64,000 nt of DNA from Pseudomonas mendocina (GCF_900636545.1 NZ_LR134290.1:5022001-5086000); one strand, 5' to 3'. Positions 47,172-56,007 are shown, numbered from the stretch's first letter. The notes: generated from the sequence alone by a model not told the origin. Made by a program: numbers and translations.

Positions 47172-47753
47172 ATGAAAAAGAAGCCAACCGACCCCACCCA
47201 CATTCTTGATACCGCCCTGCAACTGGCCGACGCCTGCGGCTGGGAGCGCCTGCACCTTTTCGAGGTAGCCGCCGTACTGGACATCGGCCTGGACGATATC
47301 GCCCGCCACTACCGTGACAAGGATGACCTGGTGGAAGTCTGGTTCGACCGCGCCGATCAGGCCATGCTCAACCACGCAGGAAACCCCGACCTCCCCAGGC
47401 TGAATGCCGAACAGCGCCTGGAAAGTTGCCTGCTGGCCTGGCTCGACAGCCTCGCCGCTCATCGGGCTGTCACCGCACAGATGCTGCTGTACAAACTGGA
47501 ACCCGGTCATCTCCACCTGCAGGTACTCGGCCTGATGCGTATCAGCCGCACCGTGCAGTGGTGGCGCGAAGCAGCCGGGCGACAGAGCCTGCATGTGCAC
47601 CGTATCGCCGAAGAAACCCTGCTCACCAACGCCTACCTGCGCAGCTTCGTGCACTGGCTGCGCCACCCCGAAGAAGACGCAGTAACCTTCCGCGCCTTTC
47701 TGCGTGGCCAACTCCGCTGCGGCCCGCTGCCTCTACTGCTGCAACGCCCGTAG
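47172..47753 (+). CDS. TetR-like transcriptional regulator
   Basis: The 193-residue protein has an N-terminal TetR-type helix-turn-helix (ILDTALQLADACGWERLHLF, then DIGLDDIARHYRDKDDLVEV) and a helical C-terminal ligand domain without clear family. The start is ATG at 47172 (MKKKPTDP). The ribosome-binding site AGGGG is unusually close to it, so a start further upstream is not excluded. It stands alone after the second TRAP lipoprotein gene. Its stop codon TAG lies inside a REP element. Confidence 0.72.
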   Translation: MKKKPTDPTHILDTALQLADACGWERLHLFEVAAVLDIGLDDIARHYRDKDDLVEVWFDRADQAMLNHAGNPDLPRLNAEQRLESCLLAWLDSLAAHRAVTAQMLLYKLEPGHLHLQVLGLMRISRTVQWWREAAGRQSLHVHRIAEETLLTNAYLRSFVHWLRHPEEDAVTFRAFLRGQLRCGPLPLLLQRP

Positions 47754-47810
47754 CTCGGATGAAGTCCGCGGCCATGGCTGCGGGCCTTCCCGGATTGCAT
47801 CCGGGCTGCT
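47750..47810. repeat. REP pair, GTAGCTCGGATGAAGTCCG / CCGGATTGCATCCGGGC
   Basis: A REP half starts at 47750 and overlaps the TetR-like stop codon. A facing half with CCCGGATTGCATCCGGG follows at 47790-47806. It is the same broad family as the elements at 28285-28343 and 29729. Confidence 0.65.
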
Positions 47811-47929
47811 CGAACATATCGCAGGGTGCTCGCCCTCCAGGCAAAAGCCGGAAACATTCTGTCACTGGTCATCACCCGCCACGGCGGGCAAGATGCCGAC
47901 CAAGCTTTTCCACAAGAGAGAAAACCGTG

Positions 47930-48784
47930 ATGCAGCGTTTCCTCAGTATCGCCATGGTGCTGTGCCTGGCACTGACCTTCAGCTTCGAAGCCCACGCCAA
48001 GCGTTTTGGCGGTGGCAAATCCTTCGGCTCCGCTCCCAGCCACCAGACTCGTCAGGCCACGCCGCCAGCTCAACAGGCTGCCCCGACTCCCGGCCGCCAG
48101 CAGCCTGCCGCTGCCGCCAGCGGCGCTTCGCGCTGGCTCGGCCCGCTGGCCGGTCTGGCCGCTGGTGGCCTGCTGGCCTCTATGTTCATGGGCGACGGCT
48201 TCGAAGGCCTGCAGATCATGGACATGCTGATCTTCGGCCTTATCGCCTTCCTGCTGTTCCGTTTCCTCGCCGCCCGTCGTGCTCGCCAACAGCCACAAAT
48301 GGCTGCTGCCGGTGCGCCGTACCAGCGTGAAATGCCGAATGCCGACAACGCGCCGGCCGCTGGCAGCAACATCTTCGGCGGTCGTCTGGCTTCGGCCGCC
48401 CCGGTGATCAACGCCCCGGCCTGGTTCAACGAGCAGAGCTTCATCGCCGCTGGCCGTGAGCACTTCATGAACCTGCAGCAGCACTGGGACGCCGACGAGA
48501 TGGACAAGATCGCCGAATTCGTCACCCCACAACTGCTGGACTTCCTCAAGCGCGAGCGCGCCGAACTGGGTGATGGCTTCCAGTCCACCTACATCGACGA
48601 CCTTCAGGTCCAGCTCGACGGCGTCGACGACAACGCCGAGAAGACCATCGCCACCCTGACCTTCAGTGGCGTGTCCAAGACTTCGCGCTTCGACCAGGGC
48701 GAGCCGTTCAGCGAGAGCTGGCGCCTGGAGCGTGCCCAGGGCGACAACCAGCCCTGGCTGATCGCCGGCATTCGCCAGAACTGA
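47930..48784 (+). CDS. Tim44-domain exported membrane protein
   Basis: The 284-residue product has a signal-like N-terminus (MQRFLSIAMVLCLALTFSFEAHA), a Gly/Ser/Gln/Pro-rich linker with KRFGGGKSFG (about 24-65), and two hydrophobic helices (WLGPLAGLAAGGLLASMFMG and MLIFGLIAFLLFRFLAARRA). A C-terminal Tim44-like domain (about 165-284) ends RAQGDNQPWLIAGIRQN. In bacteria such proteins sit at the inner membrane; the function is unknown. ATG at 47930, GTG at 47927 possible. An intrinsic terminator follows. Confidence 0.87.
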   Translation: MQRFLSIAMVLCLALTFSFEAHAKRFGGGKSFGSAPSHQTRQATPPAQQAAPTPGRQQPAAAASGASRWLGPLAGLAAGGLLASMFMGDGFEGLQIMDMLIFGLIAFLLFRFLAARRARQQPQMAAAGAPYQREMPNADNAPAAGSNIFGGRLASAAPVINAPAWFNEQSFIAAGREHFMNLQQHWDADEMDKIAEFVTPQLLDFLKRERAELGDGFQSTYIDDLQVQLDGVDDNAEKTIATLTFSGVSKTSRFDQGEPFSESWRLERAQGDNQPWLIAGIRQN

Positions 48785-48799
48785 TCGCAACGACGCACA

Positions 48800-48825
48800 A
48801 AAAACCCGGGCTTGCCCGGGTTTTT
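48800..48825. terminator. Bidirectional intrinsic terminator
   Basis: CCCGGG (48805-48810), a CTTG loop, then CCCGGG (48815-48820) and TTTTT, with AAAAA in front. The A/T flanks let it work on both strands. It starts 16 bases after the Tim44-domain gene. Confidence 0.9.
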
Positions 48826-48860
48826 CATTTCGGCATCCGCCAGTTTCGGTAGCACAGCCG

Positions 48861-48940
48861 TCGCGGCTAAAGCCCCTCCCACAGCCTCAGGCCATGCCGG
48901 TGCAGCAAGCAGCACCCGTGGGAGCGGACTTGTCCGCGAA
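48861..48940. repeat. Two REP elements of related families
   Basis: TCGCGGCTAAAGCCCCTCCC (from 48861) and GGAGCGGACTTGTCCGC (within 48918-48940) face each other about 35 bases apart, a mixed REPIN-like pair between the terminator and the convergent acetyltransferase gene. Confidence 0.7.
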
Positions 48941-48973
48941 TCGCGGCGCCAGCCGCGCCTGTACAAGCCGGAG

Positions 48974-49435
48974 TCACGTCATCGCGGCTCGGCGCATGCC
49001 GATATGCGGGATGTCGTCCTCCAGATAGACCTCGGTCACCGCCTCGAAGCCATACCGCCCGTAATAACCCTGCAGGTGCGCCTGAGCAGACAGGTAGACC
49101 GGCACGCCAGGCCAGCGGCGGCTGCATTCGACCAACCCCTGCTCCATCAGCCTGTGACCCAGGCCACTGCCACGTGCCTGCTCTGCAATCACCACGCGGC
49201 CAATCACCACCTCGCCATTCATCCGCTGCGGGTCGAGCAGGCGCAGATAGCCCACCAGCACGTCATCATCGCGCGCCAGCAGATGGCAGGTATCACCAAG
49301 CAGGTCCTGGCCATCGGTTTCCAGGTAGGGGCAGTTCTGCTCCACCACGAACACCTGGGTGCGCAGGGAGAGAATGGCGTACAGCTCATGGATGTCGAGT
49401 TCGCTGTGGTGCTTGCTGATCCAACTGATGGTCAC
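48974..49435 (-). CDS. elaA: ElaA-type GNAT acetyltransferase
   Basis: The 153-residue protein matches the ElaA group of GNAT proteins: N-terminal WISKHHSELDIHELYAILSL, then LRTQVFVVEQNCPYLETDGQD, and the acetyl-CoA loop AEQARGSGLGHRLMEQ (about residues 84-99). The acceptor is unknown. The start is GTG at 49435, behind GGAGAG. It lies downstream of the three-gene unknown operon on the same strand, 18 bases after it, and may be read from its promoter. Confidence 0.87.
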   Translation of the reverse strand: MTISWISKHHSELDIHELYAILSLRTQVFVVEQNCPYLETDGQDLLGDTCHLLARDDDVLVGYLRLLDPQRMNGEVVIGRVVIAEQARGSGLGHRLMEQGLVECSRRWPGVPVYLSAQAHLQGYYGRYGFEAVTEVYLEDDIPHIGMRRAAMT

Positions 49436-49453
49436 GACTCTCTCCAGGAGACA

Positions 49454-50770
49454 CTAAGGCACGACACGCTCGCCGCCTGGCCTGCGCAGGCAGCGCCAGA
49501 TCATGACAGCCAGTAGCAGTACCAGCCAGAGCAACGGAACCAGGAAGATCACCAGGGTGCTGGCAGCATGACGGCCAACCTCCGTGTGGTAAACCAGTCG
49601 CACTCCGTCTTCCTGCCGCTCGGCCGCGATCAGCACGGCATTCTGCAACTTGCTCAGCGTACCGATTTCCGGCACCGAAACCGGGAGCTGGCGCAAGGCC
49701 CGCAAAAAGCCGTTCCAGCTCGCAGCGCTGTTCTCGATAGGCCAATAGAAATCCGATCCGCTTGAGCTTGAATAGCGCGGCGCCTGGTCAGTCAAGATCA
49801 GACTGTGCGCCTGTGCCTCGGTATAGGCCGCAACGATAGCAGCCACGCGCGCCTCCAACTGAGCGCGCACGTCACCGGCGAGCACGCCGACCGCTTCATC
49901 GCTTGCCGTATAATGCGCGGCTTTATAAGCCTCAAGCACCTGCTCGGGTTGAGCATCGAGCACATCCCGAAAATCGGCCCAGCGCTCATACCCCAGCAAC
50001 TGCATGATGGCCTGCTTGCCGGCCTGGCAATCGCCATCGGCAGGGCACAGCCGGTCGAATTCGGTCATTGCCGCGGGGAACACCTTGAGCCCCATGTAGG
50101 TGGAGAACTGGCCAGGCGCCTCCTCCTTCCAGAGTGCAGCCAGCCCATGCAACGGTGACAGATCGGCGAGGGCAGCATGCTCGGGTGCGAGCATGGCCGG
50201 CCCCCAGTAGTAGTTCCGACAATCAATGCGATAGGACAGCGAGGCGTACGACGGCTCAGGGTTGTTCAGCAAGCCACAGGAGAGTGTCTGGTCCGCTGGT
50301 TTGAAAATCAGCCGCGTCCCTGCTGGCGGCAGGGATTCGCCAAGATCCTCACCACCGTGCAGCACCAGATCCGGGTAGCCCATCAGCGCCCCCTGCAACC
50401 GATAGAAGGTCGCCGGCCAGAGCTGCTGGCTGTCGATCACCAGCAGCAGGAGCAAAGCGCTCGTCAGCACCAGCACGGCGCCCAGCGGCCGACGGGGTTG
50501 CCGACGAGCCAGCAGGCCGACGCTGCCCAGGTAGATCAGCGGCAGCCCCAGCAGCAACCCAGGCAGCGCCAGAGACTTTTGCGACGCCCAGGTAAACAAC
50601 AGATAGTGGCTGCTGGCGAGCACCGCCAAGACCGCGCATGACAACCCGAGCGCCAGCGCAGTCGCCCCCCAGCCGCGGATGGTGCCGGGCACCAGCACCA
50701 CCGCGCTCAGCACCACCAACGCCAGGCTTACCCAGCGGACCCAATCGGGCGACGCCATTATCTCTAGCAT
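49454..50770 (-). CDS. Inner-membrane protein with large exported domain, unknown (third gene of operon)
   Basis: I do not recognise the family. The 438-residue product (from ATG 50770) has four hydrophobic helices in residues 10-115, a long non-membrane domain (about 120-395) and one more helix near the C-terminus (STLVIFLVPLLWLVLLLAVMIW). The middle domain has paired cysteines (LSCGLLNN, RIDCRNYY, LCPADGDCQ), which suggests a periplasmic position with disulfides. Its start overlaps the stop of the preceding gene by 7 bases (ATGCTAG), so it is translationally coupled. ATGs at 50782 and 50761 are alternatives. Confidence 0.68.
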   Translation of the reverse strand: MLEIMASPDWVRWVSLALVVLSAVVLVPGTIRGWGATALALGLSCAVLAVLASSHYLLFTWASQKSLALPGLLLGLPLIYLGSVGLLARRQPRRPLGAVLVLTSALLLLLVIDSQQLWPATFYRLQGALMGYPDLVLHGGEDLGESLPPAGTRLIFKPADQTLSCGLLNNPEPSYASLSYRIDCRNYYWGPAMLAPEHAALADLSPLHGLAALWKEEAPGQFSTYMGLKVFPAAMTEFDRLCPADGDCQAGKQAIMQLLGYERWADFRDVLDAQPEQVLEAYKAAHYTASDEAVGVLAGDVRAQLEARVAAIVAAYTEAQAHSLILTDQAPRYSSSSGSDFYWPIENSAASWNGFLRALRQLPVSVPEIGTLSKLQNAVLIAAERQEDGVRLVYHTEVGRHAASTLVIFLVPLLWLVLLLAVMIWRCLRRPGGERVVP

Positions 50771-51213
50771 GGCCACTTCCATCCTTCGCAGTCGAACACC
50801 TGCTCGCCGTACACATGAATCTGTTTCCAGGCCAGCCGACCATCCTTTTCCAGCCCGTAGGAAACGCCATGCCGGGTGCCCACAGCATCGTGCCGCCAGA
50901 CGCCAACCAGATTGCCGGCAGCGCTCAGGCCCAGCCAGGTTCCGACACTCTTACCGTCGCGATACCAGCCATGCATGACGAAGCCATTGTTCATTTCATA
51001 GACCCAGTAGCCGCTACGTTGGCCGTTGGCTTGCGCACCGCAGGCGACCAGCTTGCCGTCGACGATTTCCTTGTGAATTTCATCCTTGCTGCGCGCACAG
51101 CCGTCGCCATCCAGCGCAGGAGGTGCAAGCTCGTCCAGCAAGCGCTGGGGCACCCGCTCGAAGGCGGTTGCGGAAGTCGCCAGCAGCATCAGGGCCAGGG
51201 TAACAACGCGCAT
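50764..51213 (-). CDS. Small exported MORN-like protein, unknown (second gene of operon)
   Basis: The 149-residue product has a signal peptide (MRVVTLALMLLATSATA) and a mature domain with MORN/YwqK-like beta repeats (GQRSGYWVYEMNNGFVMHGW; RDGKSVGTWLGLSAAGNLVG). Cysteines occur at LDGDGCARSK, LVACGAQ, DCEGW and the C-terminal residue. It lies between two envelope proteins, 1 base after the first and overlapping the third, so the three are probably made together. No function is known to me. Confidence 0.7.
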   Translation of the reverse strand: MRVVTLALMLLATSATAFERVPQRLLDELAPPALDGDGCARSKDEIHKEIVDGKLVACGAQANGQRSGYWVYEMNNGFVMHGWYRDGKSVGTWLGLSAAGNLVGVWRHDAVGTRHGVSYGLEKDGRLAWKQIHVYGEQVFDCEGWKWPC

Positions 51214-51214
51214 A

Positions 51215-52885
51215 TCAGTTGCCCTCCAGCTGCATGAAGCGATACGTCCAGCGCACCGTGCGCGGCGTGGCGTCGAGGATGGTCAACTGCTCGATACCCC
51301 TGACCTCGCCGTGAAACTTGAACACCCCACCGGGGAACAGGAAGTCCTCGACGCTCGGCTGATCAAGGTCGGCAGAGCGGGCAACCGGTATCAACGCCTG
51401 CCCATTGGCATCGAGAAAGCGCAGCCGGCCGAACAACTCGCGCGCCGGGTGCTCGGGTTGCACCAGCGCGCTCGGCAAGGCGCTGGCGGCAACCAGCCAG
51501 GGCGTTTCGCCGGCCTCATAGGGCAGTGCCTGCCAGACCATACCGGTCGGGCAGGACAGCTCGCTCTCGACCTCAACGTCATGCAGGAAGCGCAGCTCAC
51601 CATCGCTGCCCTGCAGCTCCCAGCGCACCTGATCGAGCTGCTCGGGTGGCAACACCGAATAACGTCGGTAGTCATCCGCAGGCAATCGCTGCACGGCCTG
51701 CCAGCGCAACAGCGGCTGCTGCGAACTGACCACACGCAACTGACAGACAGCGCTAAGGGAGATGGGTAGAAACAGCTCGTGATACTCGCGGCCCTGCGCC
51801 TGCTGCGGCAGGTGCGTGGGCATGTCGAGGCCGGTATGCGCCAGCGGCAGGTGCCAGGTCGAGGGCAGCGACGCAACGCTACGCTGCTGCTCGTCCGTGG
51901 CGAAGCGCACATCCGTCAGACGCTCCTCCTTGCCGCTCCACAGCCTGATCGGCAGGCGTGCCGGCGGCGTGCCCGCGAAGCGCAGTTGATACATGTCGGT
52001 AGCGAGAAAGTCCTTGCCCCGCATCAGGCGATTCCAGGCGCTGTCGTAGTATGGCGAGGGGGCGTAACTCACGCGATGCCAGCCCTGATGCTCCGGGTAG
52101 TCATCCGGCATGAAATGCAGGGTCTGCTCGCCCCGGTTGACGACCTCGATCCACCACTCGCCCGGCACGGCGCCCGGCCGGGCGACGATACGGCTGCCGC
52201 CGACGCGGATGAAGCTCTGCTCGTCGGACAGTGCCAGCCAAAGCGGCTCCTCCTGCGCAACGGCGACCTTGCGCAGGACATCGACCAGCACGCTGGCTGG
52301 CTCCCGATAAGAGCAGGCTGGGCTGTATGCCGGCGTCCAGAACAGCTCGAAGCGATGCGCCGGCATGGCGCGCGTCGGGTACTCAGCAAGCTCTTGCGAC
52401 AGCGCCAGGTCGGCATCGATGCCGACCGGCAACAGTCGTTGTAGTGCATCCAGACGCAACTCGGGTGCACACAACTGCGTGCCGTCCGCGTTGAACAATC
52501 GGAGGTTTTCGACAGCCAGGATGCTTTCCGGCATCAGCGCATTGTTGCCATGCGCGGGCAGCAGCAGCTCGAACCAGTCGCGTCGAGCGGGGTTGCTGTA
52601 GACATGACCGAAGCCGGCATGAAGTCTGAGCGTACCGGCCAGCATGGTGGGCTGTAGCGGCTCGCGTGCGTCCGGACCGGGCAGTTGAAACGGCTCGTAC
52701 ACGGCCGTATGGCTACTGTCGAACAGGCCGTGGCCCTCACGGGACGCGACGATCAGCAGCGCGACCAGCCAAGCGAGGGTGAACAGGCTGCCGGCGATGA
52801 AACGCCGGGTACGCAGTTCCTTTTGCAGACGCGCAACGAGGCGCTCGCGTAGCGGCGCGGCGGGGGTTGAAGATGCATCCTGCAT
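51215..52885 (-). CDS. Membrane-anchored periplasmic protein, unknown (first gene of operon)
   Basis: The 556-residue product (ATG 52885, GGAAG upstream) has a basic cytoplasmic N-terminus (LRERLVARLQKELRTRR), one transmembrane helix (FIAGSLFTLAWLVALLIVA, about residues 29-47) and a large exported remainder rich in beta-type segments and Trp/Tyr/Pro. I see no catalytic motif or repeats. Cysteines occur singly (TQLCAPEL, SPACSYRE, SAVCQLRV, ELSCPTG). It heads a tight three-gene operon with the exported MORN-like protein and the polytopic protein. A longer frame from 52921 is less likely. Confidence 0.68.
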   Translation of the reverse strand: MQDASSTPAAPLRERLVARLQKELRTRRFIAGSLFTLAWLVALLIVASREGHGLFDSSHTAVYEPFQLPGPDAREPLQPTMLAGTLRLHAGFGHVYSNPARRDWFELLLPAHGNNALMPESILAVENLRLFNADGTQLCAPELRLDALQRLLPVGIDADLALSQELAEYPTRAMPAHRFELFWTPAYSPACSYREPASVLVDVLRKVAVAQEEPLWLALSDEQSFIRVGGSRIVARPGAVPGEWWIEVVNRGEQTLHFMPDDYPEHQGWHRVSYAPSPYYDSAWNRLMRGKDFLATDMYQLRFAGTPPARLPIRLWSGKEERLTDVRFATDEQQRSVASLPSTWHLPLAHTGLDMPTHLPQQAQGREYHELFLPISLSAVCQLRVVSSQQPLLRWQAVQRLPADDYRRYSVLPPEQLDQVRWELQGSDGELRFLHDVEVESELSCPTGMVWQALPYEAGETPWLVAASALPSALVQPEHPARELFGRLRFLDANGQALIPVARSADLDQPSVEDFLFPGGVFKFHGEVRGIEQLTILDATPRTVRWTYRFMQLEGN

Positions 52886-53061
52886 GTAACGACGCTTCCA
52901 GGCTTTCTCGCGGGTCGCCAAGGTTGCCGATAAAGGCGGCTCGGCTCAAGCTGAAATTGCCCATGCGGATAAGTGAAACGGTTATTTGCTAGGCGCTTCA
53001 GCAATACCTCGAATCGCGCTGCTAGGGTATAAAGCTGCCCGCCCATCAGGAGAGCCCGAAC

Positions 53062-53469
53062 GTGGAAGAAGTCATCGAACAACTGCGCGAACTCAACGAA
53101 CCGGTGCCGGTACCGCTGGAGCTGCCGGACGAGGAAACGCTGGTGGAGATTCAGGAGCAGATCCTCATCCACCTGCCCTTCGAGCTGCGCGAGTTCCTGC
53201 TCAAGGTCAGCGATGTGGTCTACGGCCGCCTGGAGCCAGTGACCGCCAGTGACCCGCAATCGCACACCTACCTGCCGGAAGTCGCCTCGGTGGCCTGGGA
53301 CCTCGGCCTGCCGCGTGACCTGGTGCCACTGTGCCAGGAAGGCCGCGACTACTACGCCGTGGACGTCGAGGGTCAGGTGTGGCTGTGGGACGGCGACGAA
53401 GGCGAACTGACCGACGAAAGCTGGGACTCGGTCTGGCACTGGTGCCGGGACGTCTGGCTGGAGAGCTGA
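53062..53469 (+). CDS. SMI1/KNR4 (SUKH)-like protein
   Basis: The 135-residue acidic protein has the SUKH pattern: EIQEQILIHLPFELREFLLKV at the front, then VVYGRLEPVT and the end DSVWHWCRDVWLES. SUKH proteins include immunity proteins of toxin systems, but no toxin gene is next to it; stand-alone members are common. The start is GTG at 53062 after GGAGAG. It is transcribed away from the three-gene operon. Confidence 0.75.
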   Translation: MEEVIEQLRELNEPVPVPLELPDEETLVEIQEQILIHLPFELREFLLKVSDVVYGRLEPVTASDPQSHTYLPEVASVAWDLGLPRDLVPLCQEGRDYYAVDVEGQVWLWDGDEGELTDESWDSVWHWCRDVWLES

Positions 53470-53488
53470 GCCTCGCGGTCGCAGCATC

Positions 53489-53511
53489 GTGGGAGCGGAC
53501 TTGTCCGCGAA
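53489..53511 (+). repeat. Single REP, GGAGCGGACTTGTCCGC family
   Basis: An exact copy of the element at 48918-48940, between the SUKH-like gene and the convergent GntR gene. Confidence 0.75.
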
Positions 53512-53590
53512 TGCACCATTGTCCCCCCCGGCACACACCCCACAAGGCAAGCTCCCATCCGCGAGACAGCAGGCTTCTCGCCGCCCCACC

Positions 53591-54244
53591 TCAGGTGTCG
53601 CCCTGCTCCAACGCCAGCAGATTGAGCAGGAACCGCGCGAAATACAGCAGATCCTGCTCCATGGCCTGGCGCGCGCCCTTGGCATCGCCGGCCTCGATGG
53701 CGGCGAAGGCGTCTTCGTGAAAGTCATTGAGCCGCAGTGACAGATCGGCACTGGTGAACAGGCGATTGAAGAAGGGGCCGATCTGCAGCCATAACGACTC
53801 GATCGAACGCAGCAACACGGGGTTGCCGCAGGCGCCATACAGATGCAGGTGGAACTGACTGTTGGCGTTGAGGTAGTCCTGTACCTGGCGCTGCTCGATG
53901 GCCGCATCCATGCGCTGCACGCAGTCGCGCAAGCGGGCCAGGTCGTCGCTGCTCAGGCGCGGTGTGGCCAGTTCCACTGCCAGGCCCTCCAGTGCCAGAC
54001 GCACCTGGAAGATGTTCTCGTAACGTTCTCGCGTCATCGACGGCACTCGCACCGAGCGCTGCTGCTCGCCCTCCAGCGCCCCCTCCGCCACCAACCTCTG
54101 CAGAGCCGCCCGAACCGGCATCGGGCTGGTCCCCCATTCGGCCGCCAGATCGCGAATCTTCAGCCGTTGTCCCGGCTGGAAACGCCCGGCCAAAAGGCCT
54201 GAGCGGATGTTCTGATACAGCTGCTCCTGCAGGTTGTCAGCCAT
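53591..54244 (-). CDS. GntR-family (FadR/FCD type) transcriptional regulator
   Basis: The 217-residue regulator has a winged helix-turn-helix (GQRLKIRDLAAEWGTSPMPV, about residues 26-45) and an all-helical FCD ligand domain (from about 75) with the metal-binding pattern (DYLNANSQFHLHLYGACGN). ATG at 54244 follows GGAGG. It is divergent from the aminotransferase gene, with two identical palindromes between, so it probably controls both itself and the aminotransferase-ligase pair. Confidence 0.9.
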   Translation of the reverse strand: MADNLQEQLYQNIRSGLLAGRFQPGQRLKIRDLAAEWGTSPMPVRAALQRLVAEGALEGEQQRSVRVPSMTRERYENIFQVRLALEGLAVELATPRLSSDDLARLRDCVQRMDAAIEQRQVQDYLNANSQFHLHLYGACGNPVLLRSIESLWLQIGPFFNRLFTSADLSLRLNDFHEDAFAAIEAGDAKGARQAMEQDLLYFARFLLNLLALEQGDT

Positions 54245-54381
54245 GCGCCACCTCCATCGGTGGCGCCGGCAGTTGGGCAAGGGTCAGGCTACAGTCACGC
54301 ATGCAAGGCTCCAGTGAAGAATGCGTCGAGTCTACGTCAGGATCGGATTTTGTATGAAGGATCACACAGGTGAAAATACTT

Positions 54382-54391
54382 TGTGATCACA
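54382..54391. promoter_or_regulatory. GntR operator 1, TGTGATCACA
   Basis: A perfect 10-base palindrome, identical to the core of the second site 62 bases to the right. A further half-site GATCACA lies at 54360-54366. Confidence 0.75.
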
Positions 54392-54438
54392 TATTTATAG
54401 AATAGTGCTTTTAATGCCGCTAAAAAAAGCTTGTTTAC

Positions 54439-54458
54439 TATTTTGTGATCACAAAATA
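54439..54458. promoter_or_regulatory. GntR operator 2, 20-base perfect palindrome
   Basis: TATTTTGTGATCACAAAATA is perfectly self-complementary over 20 bases. It lies 33 bases before the aminotransferase ATG, where a repressor would block the promoter. Confidence 0.82.
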
Positions 54459-54491
54459 TCATGCCGACAGCACCCAACCGAGGTATGACCC

Positions 54492-55886
54492 ATGACCACC
54501 GCCAGTGGCATCAGCCAAGTCGCCGTAGACCGCTTCGTCGCCGCCGAGCGCGAACTGTTCCTGTCCCGCAATCCGAAATCCGTGGCCCTGGCCGAACGCG
54601 CCCGGCACTCTTTGTACGGCGGCGTACCGATGCACTGGATGGCAGACTGGTCGACGCCGGTGCCACTGTTCGTCGAGCGGGCCAAGGGCGCGCGCTTCTT
54701 CGATGTGGACGGTCATGAGTACGTCGACTTCTGCCTGGGCGACACCGGCACCATGTTCGGCCATTCGCCCGAGCCGGTGGCCCGCGCCCTCGCCGAGCAG
54801 GCGGGCAACGGCCTGACCACCATGCTCCCCGGCGAGGACGCCGTGGTCTGCGGCGAGCTGCTGGCGCAGCGTTTCGGCCTGCCCTACTGGCAGGTGACCG
54901 CCACCGCCACCGACTCCAACCGCTACGTGCTGCGCTGGGCACGCGCCATCACCGGGCGCAAGACCCTGCTGGTGTTCGATGGCTGCTACCACGGCACTGT
55001 CGACGACGTGATGGTGCGCGAGCGCGACGGCAAGACCGTGCACCGCTCAGGATTGGTCGGCCAGGCCTACGACCTGACCGAGCACAGCCGCGCCATCCCC
55101 TTCAACGACGTCGAGGCGCTGGAAGCGGCGCTGGCCCAGGGCGATGTCTGCGCCCTGCTCTGCGAACCGGCGATGACCAATATCGGCATGGTCCTGCCCG
55201 ATCCGGGGTTCCTGCAGAAATGCCGCGAGCTGACGCGCAAGTACGGCAGTCTGCTGATCATCGACGAGACGCACACCATCTCCACCGACATCGGCGGCTG
55301 CACGCGCCTGTGGGGGCTGGATCCGGACTTCTTCGTGGTCGGCAAGCCCATCGCCGGTGGCGTACCGTGCGGCGTCTTCGGTTGCAGCGCGGCGATGGCC
55401 GAAGCGATGACCAAGGCCCGCCAGCGCGCCAGCGAGGAAAGCCACGGTCACGGCCACAGCGGCATGGGCACCACCCTGTCGGCCAACGCCCTGGCCATGC
55501 ACTGCATGCGCGCCAACCTGGAACAGGTGATGACCCAGGCCGCCTACGACCACATGCTGCCGCTGGCTGCACGTCTGGCCGAAGGCTTGCGCCAGCTGAT
55601 CGACAAACACGGCCTCAATTGGTCGGTGAACGAGCTGGGCGCGCGTTGTGAATTCCAGTTCTGCGCGACCCCGCCGCGCACCGGCGCCGAGGCCGAAGCG
55701 GCATTCCATGACGAGCTGCAGATGGCCCTGCACCTGTACCTGATCAACCGCGGCATTCTGATCACGCCGTTCCACAACATGACCCTGTGCTGCCCAAGCA
55801 CCACGACCGAGGATGTGGACAAGCTGATCGCCATGCTCGACCAAGCCCTCACCGAGCTGCTGGCCATTCCCGGCGCCCGCGAGTAA
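54492..55886 (+). CDS. Class III PLP-dependent aminotransferase
   Basis: The 464-residue fold-type I enzyme is of the aspartate-aminotransferase/glutamate-1-semialdehyde-aminomutase-like group. The cofactor lysine is in FFVVGKPIAGG (Lys285), with the Asp of IIDETHT (about 252-258) that contacts the pyridine nitrogen. The N-terminal half has DVDGHEYVDFCLGDTGTMFGHS. A His-rich loop EESHGHGHSGMG follows about residue 320. GAGG 8 bases upstream supports the ATG. It lies with a glutamine-synthetase-like gene and a GntR regulator, which points to catabolism of an amine or amino acid. Confidence 0.88.
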   Translation: MTTASGISQVAVDRFVAAERELFLSRNPKSVALAERARHSLYGGVPMHWMADWSTPVPLFVERAKGARFFDVDGHEYVDFCLGDTGTMFGHSPEPVARALAEQAGNGLTTMLPGEDAVVCGELLAQRFGLPYWQVTATATDSNRYVLRWARAITGRKTLLVFDGCYHGTVDDVMVRERDGKTVHRSGLVGQAYDLTEHSRAIPFNDVEALEAALAQGDVCALLCEPAMTNIGMVLPDPGFLQKCRELTRKYGSLLIIDETHTISTDIGGCTRLWGLDPDFFVVGKPIAGGVPCGVFGCSAAMAEAMTKARQRASEESHGHGHSGMGTTLSANALAMHCMRANLEQVMTQAAYDHMLPLAARLAEGLRQLIDKHGLNWSVNELGARCEFQFCATPPRTGAEAEAAFHDELQMALHLYLINRGILITPFHNMTLCCPSTTTEDVDKLIAMLDQALTELLAIPGARE

Positions 55887-55895
55887 TCCGAAGAT

Positions 55896-55993
55896 CGCTC
55901 CAACGCTCCAGCGTGGGAGTGCAGACAGCGACGCTCCGCGTCGTATGGGACGTGAAGCGTCCCCGGAGTGGTACCCACGCAGAGCGCCGGTAC
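55896..55993. repeat. Complex REP cluster (CGCTCCAGCGTGGGA / ACGCAGAGCG types)
   Basis: The intergenic stretch holds CAACGCTCCAGCGTGGGAGT, a GACGCTCCGCGTC palindrome, and GGTACC...GGTACC around CCACGCAGAGCG. Related sequence recurs at 57516-57540. All are short GC-rich hairpins between the aminotransferase and the ligase genes. Confidence 0.6.
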
Positions 55994-56007
55994 CATCAGA
56001 ATCCTGT

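Noticed and set aside
53062..53469. Immunity protein of a toxin-immunity pair
   Set aside because: The SUKH-like fold would allow it, but neither neighbour looks like a toxin and there is no secretion gene nearby.
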